The position numbers and the translations under genes were made by a program. DNA of 56,251 bases from Treponema sp. Its GTDB lineage: Bacteria; Spirochaetota; Spirochaetia; Treponematales; Breznakiellaceae. The notes under the pieces were generated by a model, which was not told the DNA's origin, made no database searches, and saw nothing but the letters and a program-made list of their open reading frames with translations. The stretch is from contig JAIRQN010000040.1 in NCBI GenBank assembly GCA_031256445.1, positions 1-56,251 of the forward strand, read 5' to 3'. Shown one piece after another: positions 22,822 to 34,522 of this stretch; the stretch's first letter is position 1, and every line of letters starts with the position of its first letter.

Positions 22822-24831
22822 TTATAATTCCTTAACTCCTGCTTCGCCGCGGGCAGGTTTTTTCGCTTTTGCCTTGGTATCTACAACTCCCTTCTTCTTT
22901 GCGGCAGGCTTGGGCTCATTCTTGGGAGCCGCGATCGCTTTTTGCTTTGGAACAGCAGAAGCGACGGCGGCCTCTTCGGTAGAGGGAGCTTCGGCTGAGA
23001 TGCTGCTGAAGGATTGATTGATATCTTCGCGGACAGTTGATCTTCTGCGGCTGAACGAAGCGAAAGCCGCATCCTGGAAGCCCTTGGAAACACCGTGGAG
23101 GAATTCATTGAGTACGTTAGCCATTGCGTCCAGAGTGACTTTCTTCCGTTTGATTGATGTAATATCAACATCCAGAAGAAGGCCTGGCTGCAGGTGGTAC
23201 GGATTGATCATGTAATCGAATCTGTAATATTCCTTCTCAAGGAACGCAAGCCGCTCTTCCATTACGCGCCTCTCGATTGGGAACATAAAGTCATACATCA
23301 TTTTAAGCCTTTTGCGCATCAGGATAATCCGGGTGCGAATTCTGTCTTTTTCATAAACATAATTGCGGTTGGAGCTTTCGACTTCGGTCTCGGCTGATTT
23401 AACAAAGGAAATCTCGTCCCAAACCTTGGCAATGTCTTCGTACAGGGGCTCTCCGGTTTTGTCTTTAATGAGCTTCCTGATCTTGCCTTTGTTCTTCCTG
23501 GCCAAATCCTCAAAATCGTTTACCTTCCATGAGTTCTTCCAGGTATCCTGATAAATTACTTCCAGAACATCCCAGAGATGCTGAATTTCAGTTTCAAAAC
23601 TCTTTATCTGAACATCATAGGCTTTGCGGTCTTCAATAAGCTGGGCATTGTCAAAGTAGCGCATTTTAATCTGATAACGCTCGTCCGGCATATTGGAAAC
23701 ATCGGTATCTTCATATTCGCGGATAATTACTTCGCGCCCGTTTTTAAGGTTTTCGATGTATTGATATCCCATTTTGGAAGTATCAAGGATTGAGGTGATG
23801 GAGTTAATGGCGGTGTTAAAGCCGCGGTTTCTGATGTTTTCCATGTCGACAATTTTCTTGATATTCTCGCGGACATTCAGGGCGTCAAAATTTTCAGGGT
23901 CAATCTCCGCGCGGAGATCGGCAATTCTTTCCATCAGCACTTTGGCGATATAGTTATAGCGTTTGGATTTGGTGTTTTCAGTATCATCATCCGTGAAGGT
24001 GTCAACTTTGTTAATCTTGGAGAAAATGATCTCGCTGTCTGTAAGTTCTTCCTCGCTCTTGTCGATTCTCTCGTCTTTGATCTGCTCAATAAGCTTGTCG
24101 ATACTGTCAATGATATATTTGGAAATAAGATCCTTAATGAGATATTCTACAGTAACCTGATAATGGAAAATCGGACTGATTAGTTCCGAGTCCAGAATAT
24201 TAACCGAAAGCTTTACATCGGTAACGGTTTTGGGTTTTAACTGATTGTCTTTGAACGCGCACTTTACAATTGAATACGCGTTCTCGCCGCGGACGAAAGC
24301 GCCGGTATCCGTCTTTTGCCTGAGGATGCTGTTTGTATGCGTCTCGAGCTCATTTACGCCTCTCTGGATATGGCCCTGCAGGTGGCCGTACATATTAACT
24401 ACGGATTTTTCAACCTCGCCCGTGTTAAACTTGTCGGCTCCTCCTACGGCGTCAAGAAGATCCGCGATTTCTTTCGGCGTGTACCTTGTCAGAACTTTTG
24501 TTTCTTCCTTGTCAATAAAGTTCCTGACTTTCTTTACCATCTCGTCTTCACTGGTCACCATGTACCGATTAAACATGTTCTGATAATTCTGATTAAAGTA
24601 GTTATATAATTTTTCTTTAAGGCCGCCCATTACATCAAGGCGTTCAAGAACGTCTTTGGGCAGTTTTGCTGACAGGTGATGGATTACCTTGTTGGTTTCC
24701 TCCTCCAGCAGCAGGTTTACTTCAGCCTGCTGGTCACGGTATTCCTGTGCCAATGAATTACGTGAACCAACGGCGCTTGGTTTCTCCGGATGAAACACAT
24801 TCGGGCTTTTGGGCAGGTCTATAGATCCCAT
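22822..24831 (-). CDS. cfpA: Cytoplasmic filament protein A
   Basis: Subunit of the cytoplasmic filament ribbon that runs under the inner membrane of treponemes, beneath the flagellar filaments; in T. denticola loss of it impairs division and chromosome segregation. The 669 residues match the known size (about 79 kDa). There is no signal peptide; the body is charged and helical with coiled-coil stretches (for example [40 protein letters not shown]), and the last 70 residues are an Ala/Lys/Pro-rich tail ([14 protein letters not shown]). Identified from the N-terminal region [18 protein letters not shown] pattern and the TP0748-like neighbourhood, both from memory. AAGGAG lies 7 nt before the ATG; a terminator follows. 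Confidence 0.85.
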   Translation of the reverse strand: MGSIDLPKSPNVFHPEKPSAVGSRNSLAQEYRDQQAEVNLLLEEETNKVIHHLSAKLPKDVLERLDVMGGLKEKLYNYFNQNYQNMFNRYMVTSEDEMVKKVRNFIDKEETKVLTRYTPKEIADLLDAVGGADKFNTGEVEKSVVNMYGHLQGHIQRGVNELETHTNSILRQKTDTGAFVRGENAYSIVKCAFKDNQLKPKTVTDVKLSVNILDSELISPIFHYQVTVEYLIKDLISKYIIDSIDKLIEQIKDERIDKSEEELTDSEIIFSKINKVDTFTDDDTENTKSKRYNYIAKVLMERIADLRAEIDPENFDALNVRENIKKIVDMENIRNRGFNTAINSITSILDTSKMGYQYIENLKNGREVIIREYEDTDVSNMPDERYQIKMRYFDNAQLIEDRKAYDVQIKSFETEIQHLWDVLEVIYQDTWKNSWKVNDFEDLARKNKGKIRKLIKDKTGEPLYEDIAKVWDEISFVKSAETEVESSNRNYVYEKDRIRTRIILMRKRLKMMYDFMFPIERRVMEERLAFLEKEYYRFDYMINPYHLQPGLLLDVDITSIKRKKVTLDAMANVLNEFLHGVSKGFQDAAFASFSRRRSTVREDINQSFSSISAEAPSTEEAAVASAVPKQKAIAAPKNEPKPAAKKKGVVDTKAKAKKPARGEAGVKEL

Positions 24832-24947
24832 ATAAATCTCCTTACAAATTTGATTTTATTACTTCTTCAATACACTTTAACATATGTTTTCCGTATAGTA
24901 AAGGCTTTTTTTTCTTTTCAAAAATAATAGCCAGTATTTTGCAAATA

Positions 24948-24956
24948 TGCTATATT
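24948..24956 (+). promoter_or_regulatory. Extended -10 promoter giving a leaderless mRNA
   Basis: TGC-TATATT (24948-24956) is an extended -10 box; the ATG at 24963 begins exactly 6 nt after it and lacks a ribosome-binding site. gtattttgcaaata lies at 24934-24947, directly upstream. Confidence 0.5.
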
Positions 24957-24962
24957 TATAAC

Positions 24963-25568
24963 ATGAAGAAAATCAGGAAAGCGGGGATTTTACCTCCCTG
25001 CGAAATCACCGGGAAACCCCGGCTAATTTTTTCAATGACGGCTGTCTTGATAATTTTTTTATGCTTCCAGCCGCTGTATGCTGCCGATCCTCAAAGGCCT
25101 CCCATAAATGTAAATGTTATTATTGACAGTTCCGCAGCCTATGCGGGCGTAAAGGAAAATATTACCTCATGGATCACAGACCATCTGGATCAGATTTTTG
25201 TGCAGGGAGATATGGTCACAGTCTGGAACGCGGGATCGTCAGTAAAGGTTGTCTACTCCGGTAAAATATCCGGAGACCCGGACAAAGAATCAGTAAAAAA
25301 CACAATCCGGGAAATTTCCGCTTCCTCCGGAAACGCGGATTTATCAGCCGCTTTAAGGGAAGCGGCAGGAGTAAAAGGGCAAGGCTACAGCTACACGCTT
25401 TTAGTCAGCGTATCGCAGGAAGCGCTTTATAATTTACTCTCCGGATCAAACGCAAACCTGCTGCGTTATTCAAGAACAGAAGAATTTTCCGGATGGCGGG
25501 CATTTGTCGTCGGCCTGGATATTGACGCCAAAGTAAAAAGAGCCGCCGCGGCTTTCCCGGCTCCCTGA
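24963..25568 (+). CDS. Exported VWA-like protein (TP0750-like position)
   Basis: 201 residues from the ATG at 24963, chosen over an in-frame ATG at 24939 because the latter lies upstream of the -10 box. The N terminus has a basic stretch and a membrane segment MTAVLIIFLCFQPLYAADP that looks like a signal peptide or anchor. The mature part has a von Willebrand A-like start, VNVNVIIDSSAAYAGVKENI; the metal motif D-x-S-x-S reads D-S-S-A-A, so the usual site is incomplete. In T. pallidum a VWA-domain protein, TP0750, sits near cfpA as I recall, and this may be its relative. Divergent from cfpA; 15 nt from the next gene, so probably an operon. Confidence 0.55.
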   Translation: MKKIRKAGILPPCEITGKPRLIFSMTAVLIIFLCFQPLYAADPQRPPINVNVIIDSSAAYAGVKENITSWITDHLDQIFVQGDMVTVWNAGSSVKVVYSGKISGDPDKESVKNTIREISASSGNADLSAALREAAGVKGQGYSYTLLVSVSQEALYNLLSGSNANLLRYSRTEEFSGWRAFVVGLDIDAKVKRAAAAFPAP

Positions 25569-25583
25569 CAGAAGAATATACAG

Positions 25584-26558
25584 ATGTTCAAAAACGTCGT
25601 GTCGTTTATAAACAAACATGATTCATTCCTGTTAACTACCCATGACTCCCCTGACGCAGACGGCATTGGAGCGCAGATTGTTCTTTCGGCGATTTTAAAA
25701 GCAAAGGGAAAAACTTTCAGAATTATCAATTCCACAGTTATCCCCTCTTACCTGCGGTTCATGGATCATGAATCAATTATTGAATGCTGGGATAATAAAA
25801 AACATTCCCCTCTTGTAAGCAAATACGCGCTTATCGCTCTTGATACCTCAGATGAATACCATATCGGTCAGATGTGGGATGTAATTAAAAGCGCAAAAGA
25901 GATGTTCATTCTTGACCATCATGAACAGGGACCGCATTCGAATCTTCCCGGCTTTATAGATACAAGCGCGGCTTCGGCTTCTGAACTGGTTGTTGAGCTT
26001 GCCAGCTACATGGAACTGGAACTGGATCCCAAAACCGCGACAGCCGCGTATGCCGGAATTGTTTACGATACCGGGTTCTTTGCCTATCCAAAAACCAGCG
26101 TCAGAACTTTCCGGAACGCAATCAAAACTCTTGAATGGGGAGCCGACCCCAATTTTGTTTACAGGCAGCTGATGGAAAGCGCTTCTTACCAGTCTTTGCT
26201 TCTCCAGAAGCAGGCGCTTGCCAATCTGGAATTTCACGCCAGGAAAAAAATCGCCGTAATGACTCTGAGCAAAGATGATTTATTAATGACCGGAGCCGGT
26301 TATGAAGAAGCAGAATCAATTGTCAACATTCCGCTTAAGGCAAAAGAAGTGGAAATATCCATGCTTATCAAGGAAAAACCAACAGGCGAGATACGCTGTT
26401 CCATGCGCTCCAAAGGAAAGGTAAATGTATCCAAAATCGCCCAGGAATTTGGCGGCGGCGGGCATGTAACCGCCGCGGGTTTCAGGAGTTCTCTAAGTAT
26501 GGAAAAAACATTGAATAAACTGCTTTGCATATTGGAAGAAAAACTGGCAAACGTCTGA
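25584..26558 (+). CDS. DHH-family phosphoesterase (NrnA/RecJ-like)
   Basis: Cytosolic Mn2+-dependent phosphodiesterase, 324 residues; relatives degrade nanoRNA, pAp or cyclic dinucleotides. DHH domain: LTTHDSPDADGIGAQ at 17-31 (H20, D21, D24, D26), ALDTSDEYHIG near 90, and FILDHHEQGPHSN near 110. DHHA1 domain: MRSKGKVNVSKIAQEFGGGGHVTAAGF near 280, with the GGGGH motif. This short two-domain form fits NrnA or GdpP-type soluble DhhP rather than RecJ. It lies 15 nt after the VWA-like gene and 6 nt before the next gene. Substrate not decided by sequence. Confidence 0.88.
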   Translation: MFKNVVSFINKHDSFLLTTHDSPDADGIGAQIVLSAILKAKGKTFRIINSTVIPSYLRFMDHESIIECWDNKKHSPLVSKYALIALDTSDEYHIGQMWDVIKSAKEMFILDHHEQGPHSNLPGFIDTSAASASELVVELASYMELELDPKTATAAYAGIVYDTGFFAYPKTSVRTFRNAIKTLEWGADPNFVYRQLMESASYQSLLLQKQALANLEFHARKKIAVMTLSKDDLLMTGAGYEEAESIVNIPLKAKEVEISMLIKEKPTGEIRCSMRSKGKVNVSKIAQEFGGGGHVTAAGFRSSLSMEKTLNKLLCILEEKLANV

Positions 26559-26564
26559 AGCAAA

Positions 26565-28094
26565 ATGAAAAAAAAGAAAGGGTATATTGTTTTTTCGATA
26601 CTTGTCGCGCTGATTTGCATTTTAATTATTATTTCTCTGGCTACAAATTTCTGGGAGAGATTTACCAGGCAGGAAACAGTTGAACAGATAAGGACGCGGA
26701 TAGTAACTCCGGGAGAAGCCGGTTTATTTTTTGATTCAGAGGGAGCGCGGCAGGCTTCATGGACGGAAAGCCCCGGAACAAAAATCCCGCTGGAACGCGG
26801 AGAAATCGCGGTTACCGTTTTGGCTTATGAGAGCGAAGACGGGCTTGCAGAAGAACAGATTGTCGCTTACCGGAACGCGGACGAAGCGTCCGGTCCTGTT
26901 TATATTACCTGCATCAGGTATGACGATAATTACAGGGAATACAGAAGAATATGGGATAGTTCCACCGCAGCTTCCCGGGCGGAAACTACATCTCTTTTTA
27001 CCCAGGATCTGATAGGCGACAGGAATATCTGCATTATTGTTACAGGGATGAACGCCCGAAACGAACATACAATGACGGTATTCAAAAGAAATTCCGCAAA
27101 ACAGAGCGGCGATGCTTTTTCAAAAATACTTGAACTGCAGATTGACGGTTCAATTGTTATTCAGGAGACAGCCCGGTCCATTGCCTACCAGCAGGGCATA
27201 ACAACCGGACGCAGTTTTAATATCGCCGCTTACGGGCACGACAGCTCTTCCAGCAACATTCTGGATCAGCTGGAAACCATTTACGCCTATAACCAGCAGA
27301 CCGGACAGTATGAAAGATCCAATGTCGCAAGGATCCCCGGTTCCCAGATTGAACAGAGGCGGCTGAGGGAACTGCTAAGCGGCGAAAGCGGAGTTTTTGA
27401 GGAATTTATAAATGACCTCTGGTACTATGTCAGCCCGCAGGGAACAGTTGATTCAAGACAGTATCTTTATTTTAATCCGTCAGGCAAGGAAATTATTTTC
27501 TTCGGCGACGAAACCCAGCAGGTTTTCCAATGGCAGAATTCAACGACAACCCGTTACGGCTTGTATATTAAAAGTCAGAATATTTCGATCAGCACATTAT
27601 TGCGTTTTATTGATATTGAACTGGAATCCCTTGACAGTATAAGACTGCGGGTGTTTGAAGATGTCCGGCTGAAAATAACGGTAAACACATCCTGGGACGG
27701 ATCTTACAGACGCGCCGGAGCTCCGAATGTCAGAGAACCGAAAACATCCATAAGGCCTGCGTCTGACGCTGTTTATGACTCAACATGGGGGAAGCTGCAA
27801 TTTAATAATTCAGGGGAGTACATAATTACATCCGGCGGCTCAATCAGAAAAGGCCGCTATGTGTTTTTTAAATTAAACAATAATGATCTTTTGGAACTGC
27901 GGCCTTCAGATGATTCTGAAAGTAATAATCCGGAAAACAGGGCGCCTTCGTTTCCGGATTCACAGGAACGCCTGGTTTATCAAATTGACGCGTTCGCAGG
28001 CGGTTTGATCCTGTCCCGTGTCCGTCTGGGAACAAACGGAATTCAGGATCTGCTGGAACCGCCTGTAACGCTTACTCCTGTAAACAGTGAGTAA
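26565..28094 (+). CDS. Membrane-anchored treponemal protein of unknown function
   Basis: 509 residues with one N-terminal membrane helix (IVFSILVALICILIIISLATNFW, about 9-31) and a large exported part. The body is rich in beta strands: about 40-180, 200-330 and 340-480. The C-terminal third (WGKLQFNNSGEYIITSGGSIRKGRYVFFKL ... ERLVYQIDAF) looks like an eight-strand barrel, which calls to mind the pallilysin (TP0751) neighbourhood near cfpA in T. pallidum, but no HExxH metalloprotease motif is present here. Starts 6 nt after the DHH gene stop; likely last gene of that operon. Function unknown. Confidence 0.6.
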   Translation: MKKKKGYIVFSILVALICILIIISLATNFWERFTRQETVEQIRTRIVTPGEAGLFFDSEGARQASWTESPGTKIPLERGEIAVTVLAYESEDGLAEEQIVAYRNADEASGPVYITCIRYDDNYREYRRIWDSSTAASRAETTSLFTQDLIGDRNICIIVTGMNARNEHTMTVFKRNSAKQSGDAFSKILELQIDGSIVIQETARSIAYQQGITTGRSFNIAAYGHDSSSSNILDQLETIYAYNQQTGQYERSNVARIPGSQIEQRRLRELLSGESGVFEEFINDLWYYVSPQGTVDSRQYLYFNPSGKEIIFFGDETQQVFQWQNSTTTRYGLYIKSQNISISTLLRFIDIELESLDSIRLRVFEDVRLKITVNTSWDGSYRRAGAPNVREPKTSIRPASDAVYDSTWGKLQFNNSGEYIITSGGSIRKGRYVFFKLNNNDLLELRPSDDSESNNPENRAPSFPDSQERLVYQIDAFAGGLILSRVRLGTNGIQDLLEPPVTLTPVNSE

Positions 28095-28112
28095 TGCGGA
28101 GAGATACAGACT

Positions 28113-30610
<2,498 letters not shown>

Positions 30611-30664
30611 AATTTACTCCAGAATTTTTGGCGTTTTTTGTCTCCGCCTGACAGCGTATTTTTT

Positions 30665-30679
30665 CCAACTGACAGTTGG
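30665..30679. promoter_or_regulatory. Perfect 15-bp palindrome, candidate operator
   Basis: CCAACTG-A-CAGTTGG is a perfect 7+1+7 inverted repeat immediately downstream of the predicted start point of the CsgG-like gene, where a bound repressor would block transcription. No regulator gene is next to it. The size and symmetry suit TetR- or MarR-type regulators (inference). Confidence 0.5.
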
Positions 30680-30687
30680 TATCACAA

Positions 30688-30716
30688 ATGTTAATATTAT
30701 TCATTTATTTTGTCAA
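30688..30716 (-). promoter_or_regulatory. Promoter of the CsgG-like gene
   Basis: On the minus strand a perfect TTGACA (30716-30711), 17-nt spacer, and TAACAT (30693-30688). The start would fall near 30681, next to the palindrome at 30665-30679. Confidence 0.6.
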
Positions 30717-30745
30717 TATTTATATGAAATTTTTCAATATTGGAC

Positions 30746-30798
30746 TTAATTAGTGTCTGTCCGCAAAGCCGGTTACTTTGCAGACAGGCTCTAATTAA
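30746..30798 (-). terminator. Long hairpin overlapping the GH36 stop codon
   Basis: Stem 30755-30768 with 30776-30789 (two wobble-type mismatches), extended by TTAATTAG (30746-30753) with CTAATTAA (30791-30798), which contains the GH36 stop codon. No long T-run follows, so termination is likely but not certain. Loop and stem resemble the terminator at 18953-18987 (shared GGTTACTT). Confidence 0.6.
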
Positions 30799-33145
30799 CC
30801 GCATGTATTGTATACAGACTCGACCCGTAATCACCTAACAGTCTTGTTTTGTTATTATAATAGCTTCCCGTGAACTGATTGTTGAGCAAAACTCCGCTTG
30901 CAAGCGTTTCTGCGCAGCATTCGTATGTTTCAACGCAGTCAGTCAGCGCGTAGAAGCGGTTAATACTGCGCAGAATAAAACCTGCCGGGTTCAGCGTTAC
31001 GGGAAGAAGGTGTTTAACGAGTCCTCCGAAACGCCTGATATACAGCCTCTGCGGACGGGTTGTTACGCGATACTTTTTATCTTTATCAAGACCGCCGACC
31101 CTAAGCGCGTCCGGCTCTTCTCCCGCGCCTGATTTTCCCTGAAAAAACCCGGCGATTGTTTCATTTTCTCCCCTGCACAGCCAGAAGGTCTTGTTTGCTT
31201 CTCTGGTATGCGAAAATCCGGACTGCCTTTCAAATGTCCCGTACTGAAAGGTTTTCCTGTGCGCTTTATAAAAAGCAATCTGTTCTTTTATTTCACGCTT
31301 TTCCGCAGGAGAGAGAAAACGCACATCCAGTTCGTATCCAAGGCATCCGAAGCAGGCGGCATTGTAGCGCGTGGAAAGCGGCGTTTCGCGTAATGTCTGC
31401 TGATGCGGAGAATCTGATACATGCGCGCCCATTGCTGACTGAGGGTACAGGTAGGACAAGCCTCCCTGAATGGAAAGGCGTGTTACAGGGTCTGTGTTAT
31501 CTGATGTCCAAATCTGCGGGGAAAAGCAAAGCATACCCAAATCGAAACGGTTGCCGCCTGAGGAACAGGATTCAAGCAAAATACCCGGACGACTGTCAAA
31601 TATCCGGCGCAGTATATCGTAAAGGCCGAGTATATAACGGTGGAAAAATTCACCCTGGCTGGCGATGTGCGAAGACCAGAATTCGCTGATGTGGCGGTTC
31701 ATGTCCCATTTCACATAACCTGCGCCTGTCTCATCGAGTACCCTGCCAACGCTGGACACAATGTAATCGCGCACCTTTGGGTTACACAGATCCAGGACAA
31801 GCTGATTGCGCCCCAATGTCGATTCGCAGGCGGGATGGCGCACCGCATATTCGGGATGGGCGCGGAAGAGATCTGAGTCTTCGTTAACCATCTCCGGCTC
31901 AAACCAGATGCCGAAATCAAGACCCAAAGCGCGTATTTTCCGTGCGAACCTTCCAAGACCAAAGCGGAACTTGCGCCTGTTAACCGCGTAATCGCCAAGA
32001 CCCGCCCTGTCGCTGTCGCGCCCTGCGAACCAGCCGTCGTCAAGAACAAATAGTTCCATGCCCAGTTTTTTGGATTTTCGCGCAAGGGAAAGCAGTTTCC
32101 CCTGATTATAAGAAAAAAAACACGGTTCCCATGAATTATAAAGAACAGGACGATCTTTTCCCTGCCATTGTACAGGCGTTATGTGGTCATTAACAAATGT
32201 GTGAAAATTGCGGCTTAATCCGTTAAAACCGCCTTCGCTGAATGTCATTACAGCCTCCGGCGTTTCAAAACTTTCGCCTTTTTTAAGCGTCCATTCAAAA
32301 CAGTGCGGGCTTATCCCAATTCCAATCCTGACAAGTTCATGACTGTTCAGTTCCGCAAAGCCGAAATGATTCCCGGAATAGACAAGGTTAAAGCCGTATA
32401 CCCTGCCGTTGTTTTCATTCGCGGAATTTTCGCAGAGCAGAAAGCCCGGATTGTGCTTGTTGCCGCTTGATCCTGTCCGGCTCTCGTTTACAAAAACGCC
32501 GTATTGAAGAGAGCGGTCGTGCCTGTGCGCTTCCCTGGCCCAGTCTCCGTCAAAAGTAACCAAATTAAACCCCGTATTCGGCATATCAACCGACATGCTC
32601 ATAAGGCGGCGTATCACCAGCGGGTTATTATCGTTATTTTCAAGAATTACGCGGCGCGTTATACAGCTGGCTTTTTCAAAAACCGTGTAGATCAATATTA
32701 ATGCTGCGTTACACGATTTTTCACGCAGCCTGAGCGACAACGCGGCGCATTCATGCGCAGCGCATCCCGTTTCGCTTGCTTTTGCCTGGGGCAATTCCAT
32801 CATCGGAATAATCCCCTCTTTAACGCTGTGGCTCTCATAAACAAAATCGCTAATATAGCCGTCATTGGGCATCTTAAGTTCCGCCGGTGAAAAACGGTAA
32901 TCGCCCTTACCGATACCGGACCACTCAAGGCACATTGTATCAAGACAGTAAAGCGGGTCTTCCCTGTCGTAGACAACGGCTGATCCAGCCTGCGCCGTTC
33001 GTTTTGGAGAAACAGCATCTATATCCGGCGAAGACAGTTTAGTTCCGTAATAAATATGTTCAAGGTGCCCGCGCTTCGTTACGCGAAATATGTACTCGCT
33101 GTCAGCCGTCTGCAGCCTGAAAATATCATCGTTAACAGTTATCAT
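30791..33145 (-). CDS. Alpha-galactosidase, GH36 family
   Basis: Hydrolyses terminal alpha-galactosides such as melibiose, raffinose or galactomannan side chains. 784 residues, three parts: beta-sandwich N-terminal domain (1-about 320), catalytic TIM barrel (about 330-650), beta C-terminal domain. Nucleophile D481 in YVKWDMNR; acid/base D549 in WTSDNTD; LFVLDDGWFAGRDSD and FGIWFEPEMV are substrate-site motifs; CSSGGNRFDLGML carries the sugar-binding loop. No signal peptide, so it acts on imported sugars. It is transcribed after the GH1 gene, 27 nt away, and ends in a hairpin. The pair suggests use of plant-derived oligosaccharides. Confidence 0.93.
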   Translation of the reverse strand: MITVNDDIFRLQTADSEYIFRVTKRGHLEHIYYGTKLSSPDIDAVSPKRTAQAGSAVVYDREDPLYCLDTMCLEWSGIGKGDYRFSPAELKMPNDGYISDFVYESHSVKEGIIPMMELPQAKASETGCAAHECAALSLRLREKSCNAALILIYTVFEKASCITRRVILENNDNNPLVIRRLMSMSVDMPNTGFNLVTFDGDWAREAHRHDRSLQYGVFVNESRTGSSGNKHNPGFLLCENSANENNGRVYGFNLVYSGNHFGFAELNSHELVRIGIGISPHCFEWTLKKGESFETPEAVMTFSEGGFNGLSRNFHTFVNDHITPVQWQGKDRPVLYNSWEPCFFSYNQGKLLSLARKSKKLGMELFVLDDGWFAGRDSDRAGLGDYAVNRRKFRFGLGRFARKIRALGLDFGIWFEPEMVNEDSDLFRAHPEYAVRHPACESTLGRNQLVLDLCNPKVRDYIVSSVGRVLDETGAGYVKWDMNRHISEFWSSHIASQGEFFHRYILGLYDILRRIFDSRPGILLESCSSGGNRFDLGMLCFSPQIWTSDNTDPVTRLSIQGGLSYLYPQSAMGAHVSDSPHQQTLRETPLSTRYNAACFGCLGYELDVRFLSPAEKREIKEQIAFYKAHRKTFQYGTFERQSGFSHTREANKTFWLCRGENETIAGFFQGKSGAGEEPDALRVGGLDKDKKYRVTTRPQRLYIRRFGGLVKHLLPVTLNPAGFILRSINRFYALTDCVETYECCAETLASGVLLNNQFTGSYYNNKTRLLGDYGSSLYTIHAVN

Positions 33146-33172
33146 ATCAGCTCCTTATTCACTCCGCGCCAT

Positions 33173-34447
33173 TCACTGCACATTATACTTCTGCGCATTA
33201 ACATACTCGTTGTACATTTCTTCTGTAACGTTTTTATTTTTAATTATGGCGCGGTAAAAGTCTCCGCTTTTTTTAATTGTCCTCTTCTGCGTGTCAAAAT
33301 CAACATGAACCAGCCCAAACCGGGCGCTTTCTCCTTCGCACCATTCAAAATTATCGGTAAAGCACCAGTGGTAGTAGCGTTCCACAGGAAGAACAGAGTT
33401 TTCAAGAATCTTCAGATGATCGTAAATATAGCGGCAGCGAAAAGAATCGTTATTGTCACAGGTTCCGTTTTCAGTAATGTAAACCGGTCTTTCCAGCAGC
33501 CTGTACAATCCGCGCGCGCTTGTTTCGATTCCTTCGGGATAAATCTCCCATCCCAGATCGTTACGCGCGCATCCTTCCCGGACGCCGTCCGCAAGGGAGG
33601 TAACGGTAGAGCGCGTGTAGTAATTGAGCCCCAAAAAATCGGCGTACTGTCCGCGGGGCGCTTTGGAGTAATTTTTCAGTGGAAAGGCGAACTTTCCCAG
33701 AAGACACGCGCTTGTAAGCGCGTCCTGAAACATCCATGAAGACACGCAAGCGCAGATACGGTGACGAATATTCCTGCCGTTTTTGGGCACAAATACGCGC
33801 GCGTGATGCGCAAACCCTGCTTTTGTGTCCGCGTAGCCCATTTCCTTTCGCAGCCTGTGAATCAAGGAATACGCCTGAATGTGGCAGCATGCCATAACAG
33901 ACTGCACTTTCATTGCCGCAATCACTGATTTTTTCCCCGGAGGGAACACTCCGGTATGATAGCCCATAACGGCGAAAACATTCGGTTCGTTTATGGTTAC
34001 ATACTCGTTAACCAAATCGCCGAATTGCCTGACAGCGAATTCGACAAAATCAAGAAATACCGGAATGTTGGCAGGTTCCGCGAAGCCGCCCGATTCTTCA
34101 AACCAAAGAGGGTTTGTAAAATGGTGAAGCGTTAAAAGAGGAGAGATGCCCTTGCTTTTCATATATTCAAGCAACCGCCTGTACCACATGACAGCTTCTT
34201 TGTCGAAGCGTCCTTTGGCAGGCTCAAGGCGCGCCCATTCTACGCTCAGCCTGTAAATTGTGATGCCCATTTGCGCCATCAGATCGATATCCTCTTTCCA
34301 GCGGTTCAGGTGGTCATTGGCGCGCGCCGGATTTGATCCGTCATGAATGCGTCCCTTTTCATACCAGCCGCTCCATGTATGGACAAACCCGCCTCCTTCA
34401 ATTTGAGCAGCCGCCGAAGACACTCCAAGCATAATGTTAATTTTCAT
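33173..34447 (-). CDS. Beta-glucosidase/6-phospho-beta-glucosidase, GH1 family
   Basis: Retaining beta-glycosidase of the cytoplasm. From ATG 34447 it has 424 residues, the usual size; a longer frame to 34612 is rejected because its extra residues are not GH1-like and overlap the promoter. Acid/base E154 in VTINEPNVF, nucleophile E326 in VYITENGTC, and the start GVSSAAAQIEGG and C-terminal WCFTDNFEWCEGESARFGLVHVD are family hallmarks. The C-terminal motif fits a glucosidase for unphosphorylated substrates, but this is not certain. The ATG stands 6 nt after TATAAT and has no ribosome-binding site, so the message is probably leaderless. Confidence 0.92.
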   Translation of the reverse strand: MKINIMLGVSSAAAQIEGGGFVHTWSGWYEKGRIHDGSNPARANDHLNRWKEDIDLMAQMGITIYRLSVEWARLEPAKGRFDKEAVMWYRRLLEYMKSKGISPLLTLHHFTNPLWFEESGGFAEPANIPVFLDFVEFAVRQFGDLVNEYVTINEPNVFAVMGYHTGVFPPGKKSVIAAMKVQSVMACCHIQAYSLIHRLRKEMGYADTKAGFAHHARVFVPKNGRNIRHRICACVSSWMFQDALTSACLLGKFAFPLKNYSKAPRGQYADFLGLNYYTRSTVTSLADGVREGCARNDLGWEIYPEGIETSARGLYRLLERPVYITENGTCDNNDSFRCRYIYDHLKILENSVLPVERYYHWCFTDNFEWCEGESARFGLVHVDFDTQKRTIKKSGDFYRAIIKNKNVTEEMYNEYVNAQKYNVQ

Positions 34448-34449
34448 AT

Positions 34450-34477
34450 TTGAATTATAACATATTTGTTGTATAAT
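34450..34477 (+). promoter_or_regulatory. Promoter of xseA-xseB-mutL, overlapping the GH1 promoter
   Basis: TTGAAT (34450-34455), 16-nt spacer and TATAAT (34472-34477). Six nt after the -10 box comes ATG 34484, the start of a 12-codon frame. The -35 box overlaps the GH1 -10 box, so the two divergent promoters must compete for polymerase. Confidence 0.55.
34454..34462 (-). promoter_or_regulatory. Extended -10 promoter of GH1-GH36 operon
   Basis: On the minus strand TGT-TATAAT (34462-34454), then 6 nt, then the GH1 ATG (34447). The -35 region is poor (TTCTGA at 17-nt spacing), as usual with extended -10 boxes. Confidence 0.55.
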
Positions 34478-34483
34478 CAGAAA

Positions 34484-34522
34484 ATGAATCAGAGTGTAAC
34501 AGAACGCGTGAATTATGAATAA
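34484..34522 (+). CDS. Possible leaderless 12-codon leader ORF overlapping xseA start
   Basis: ATG 34484 stands where the xseA transcript should begin and opens a 12-codon frame (MNQSVTERVNYE) that stops at 34520-34522, 5 nt beyond the xseA ATG (34515) and out of frame with it. Because xseA has no ribosome-binding site, ribosomes finishing this frame could restart on xseA. A chance frame is the alternative. Confidence 0.3.
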   Translation: MNQSVTERVNYE

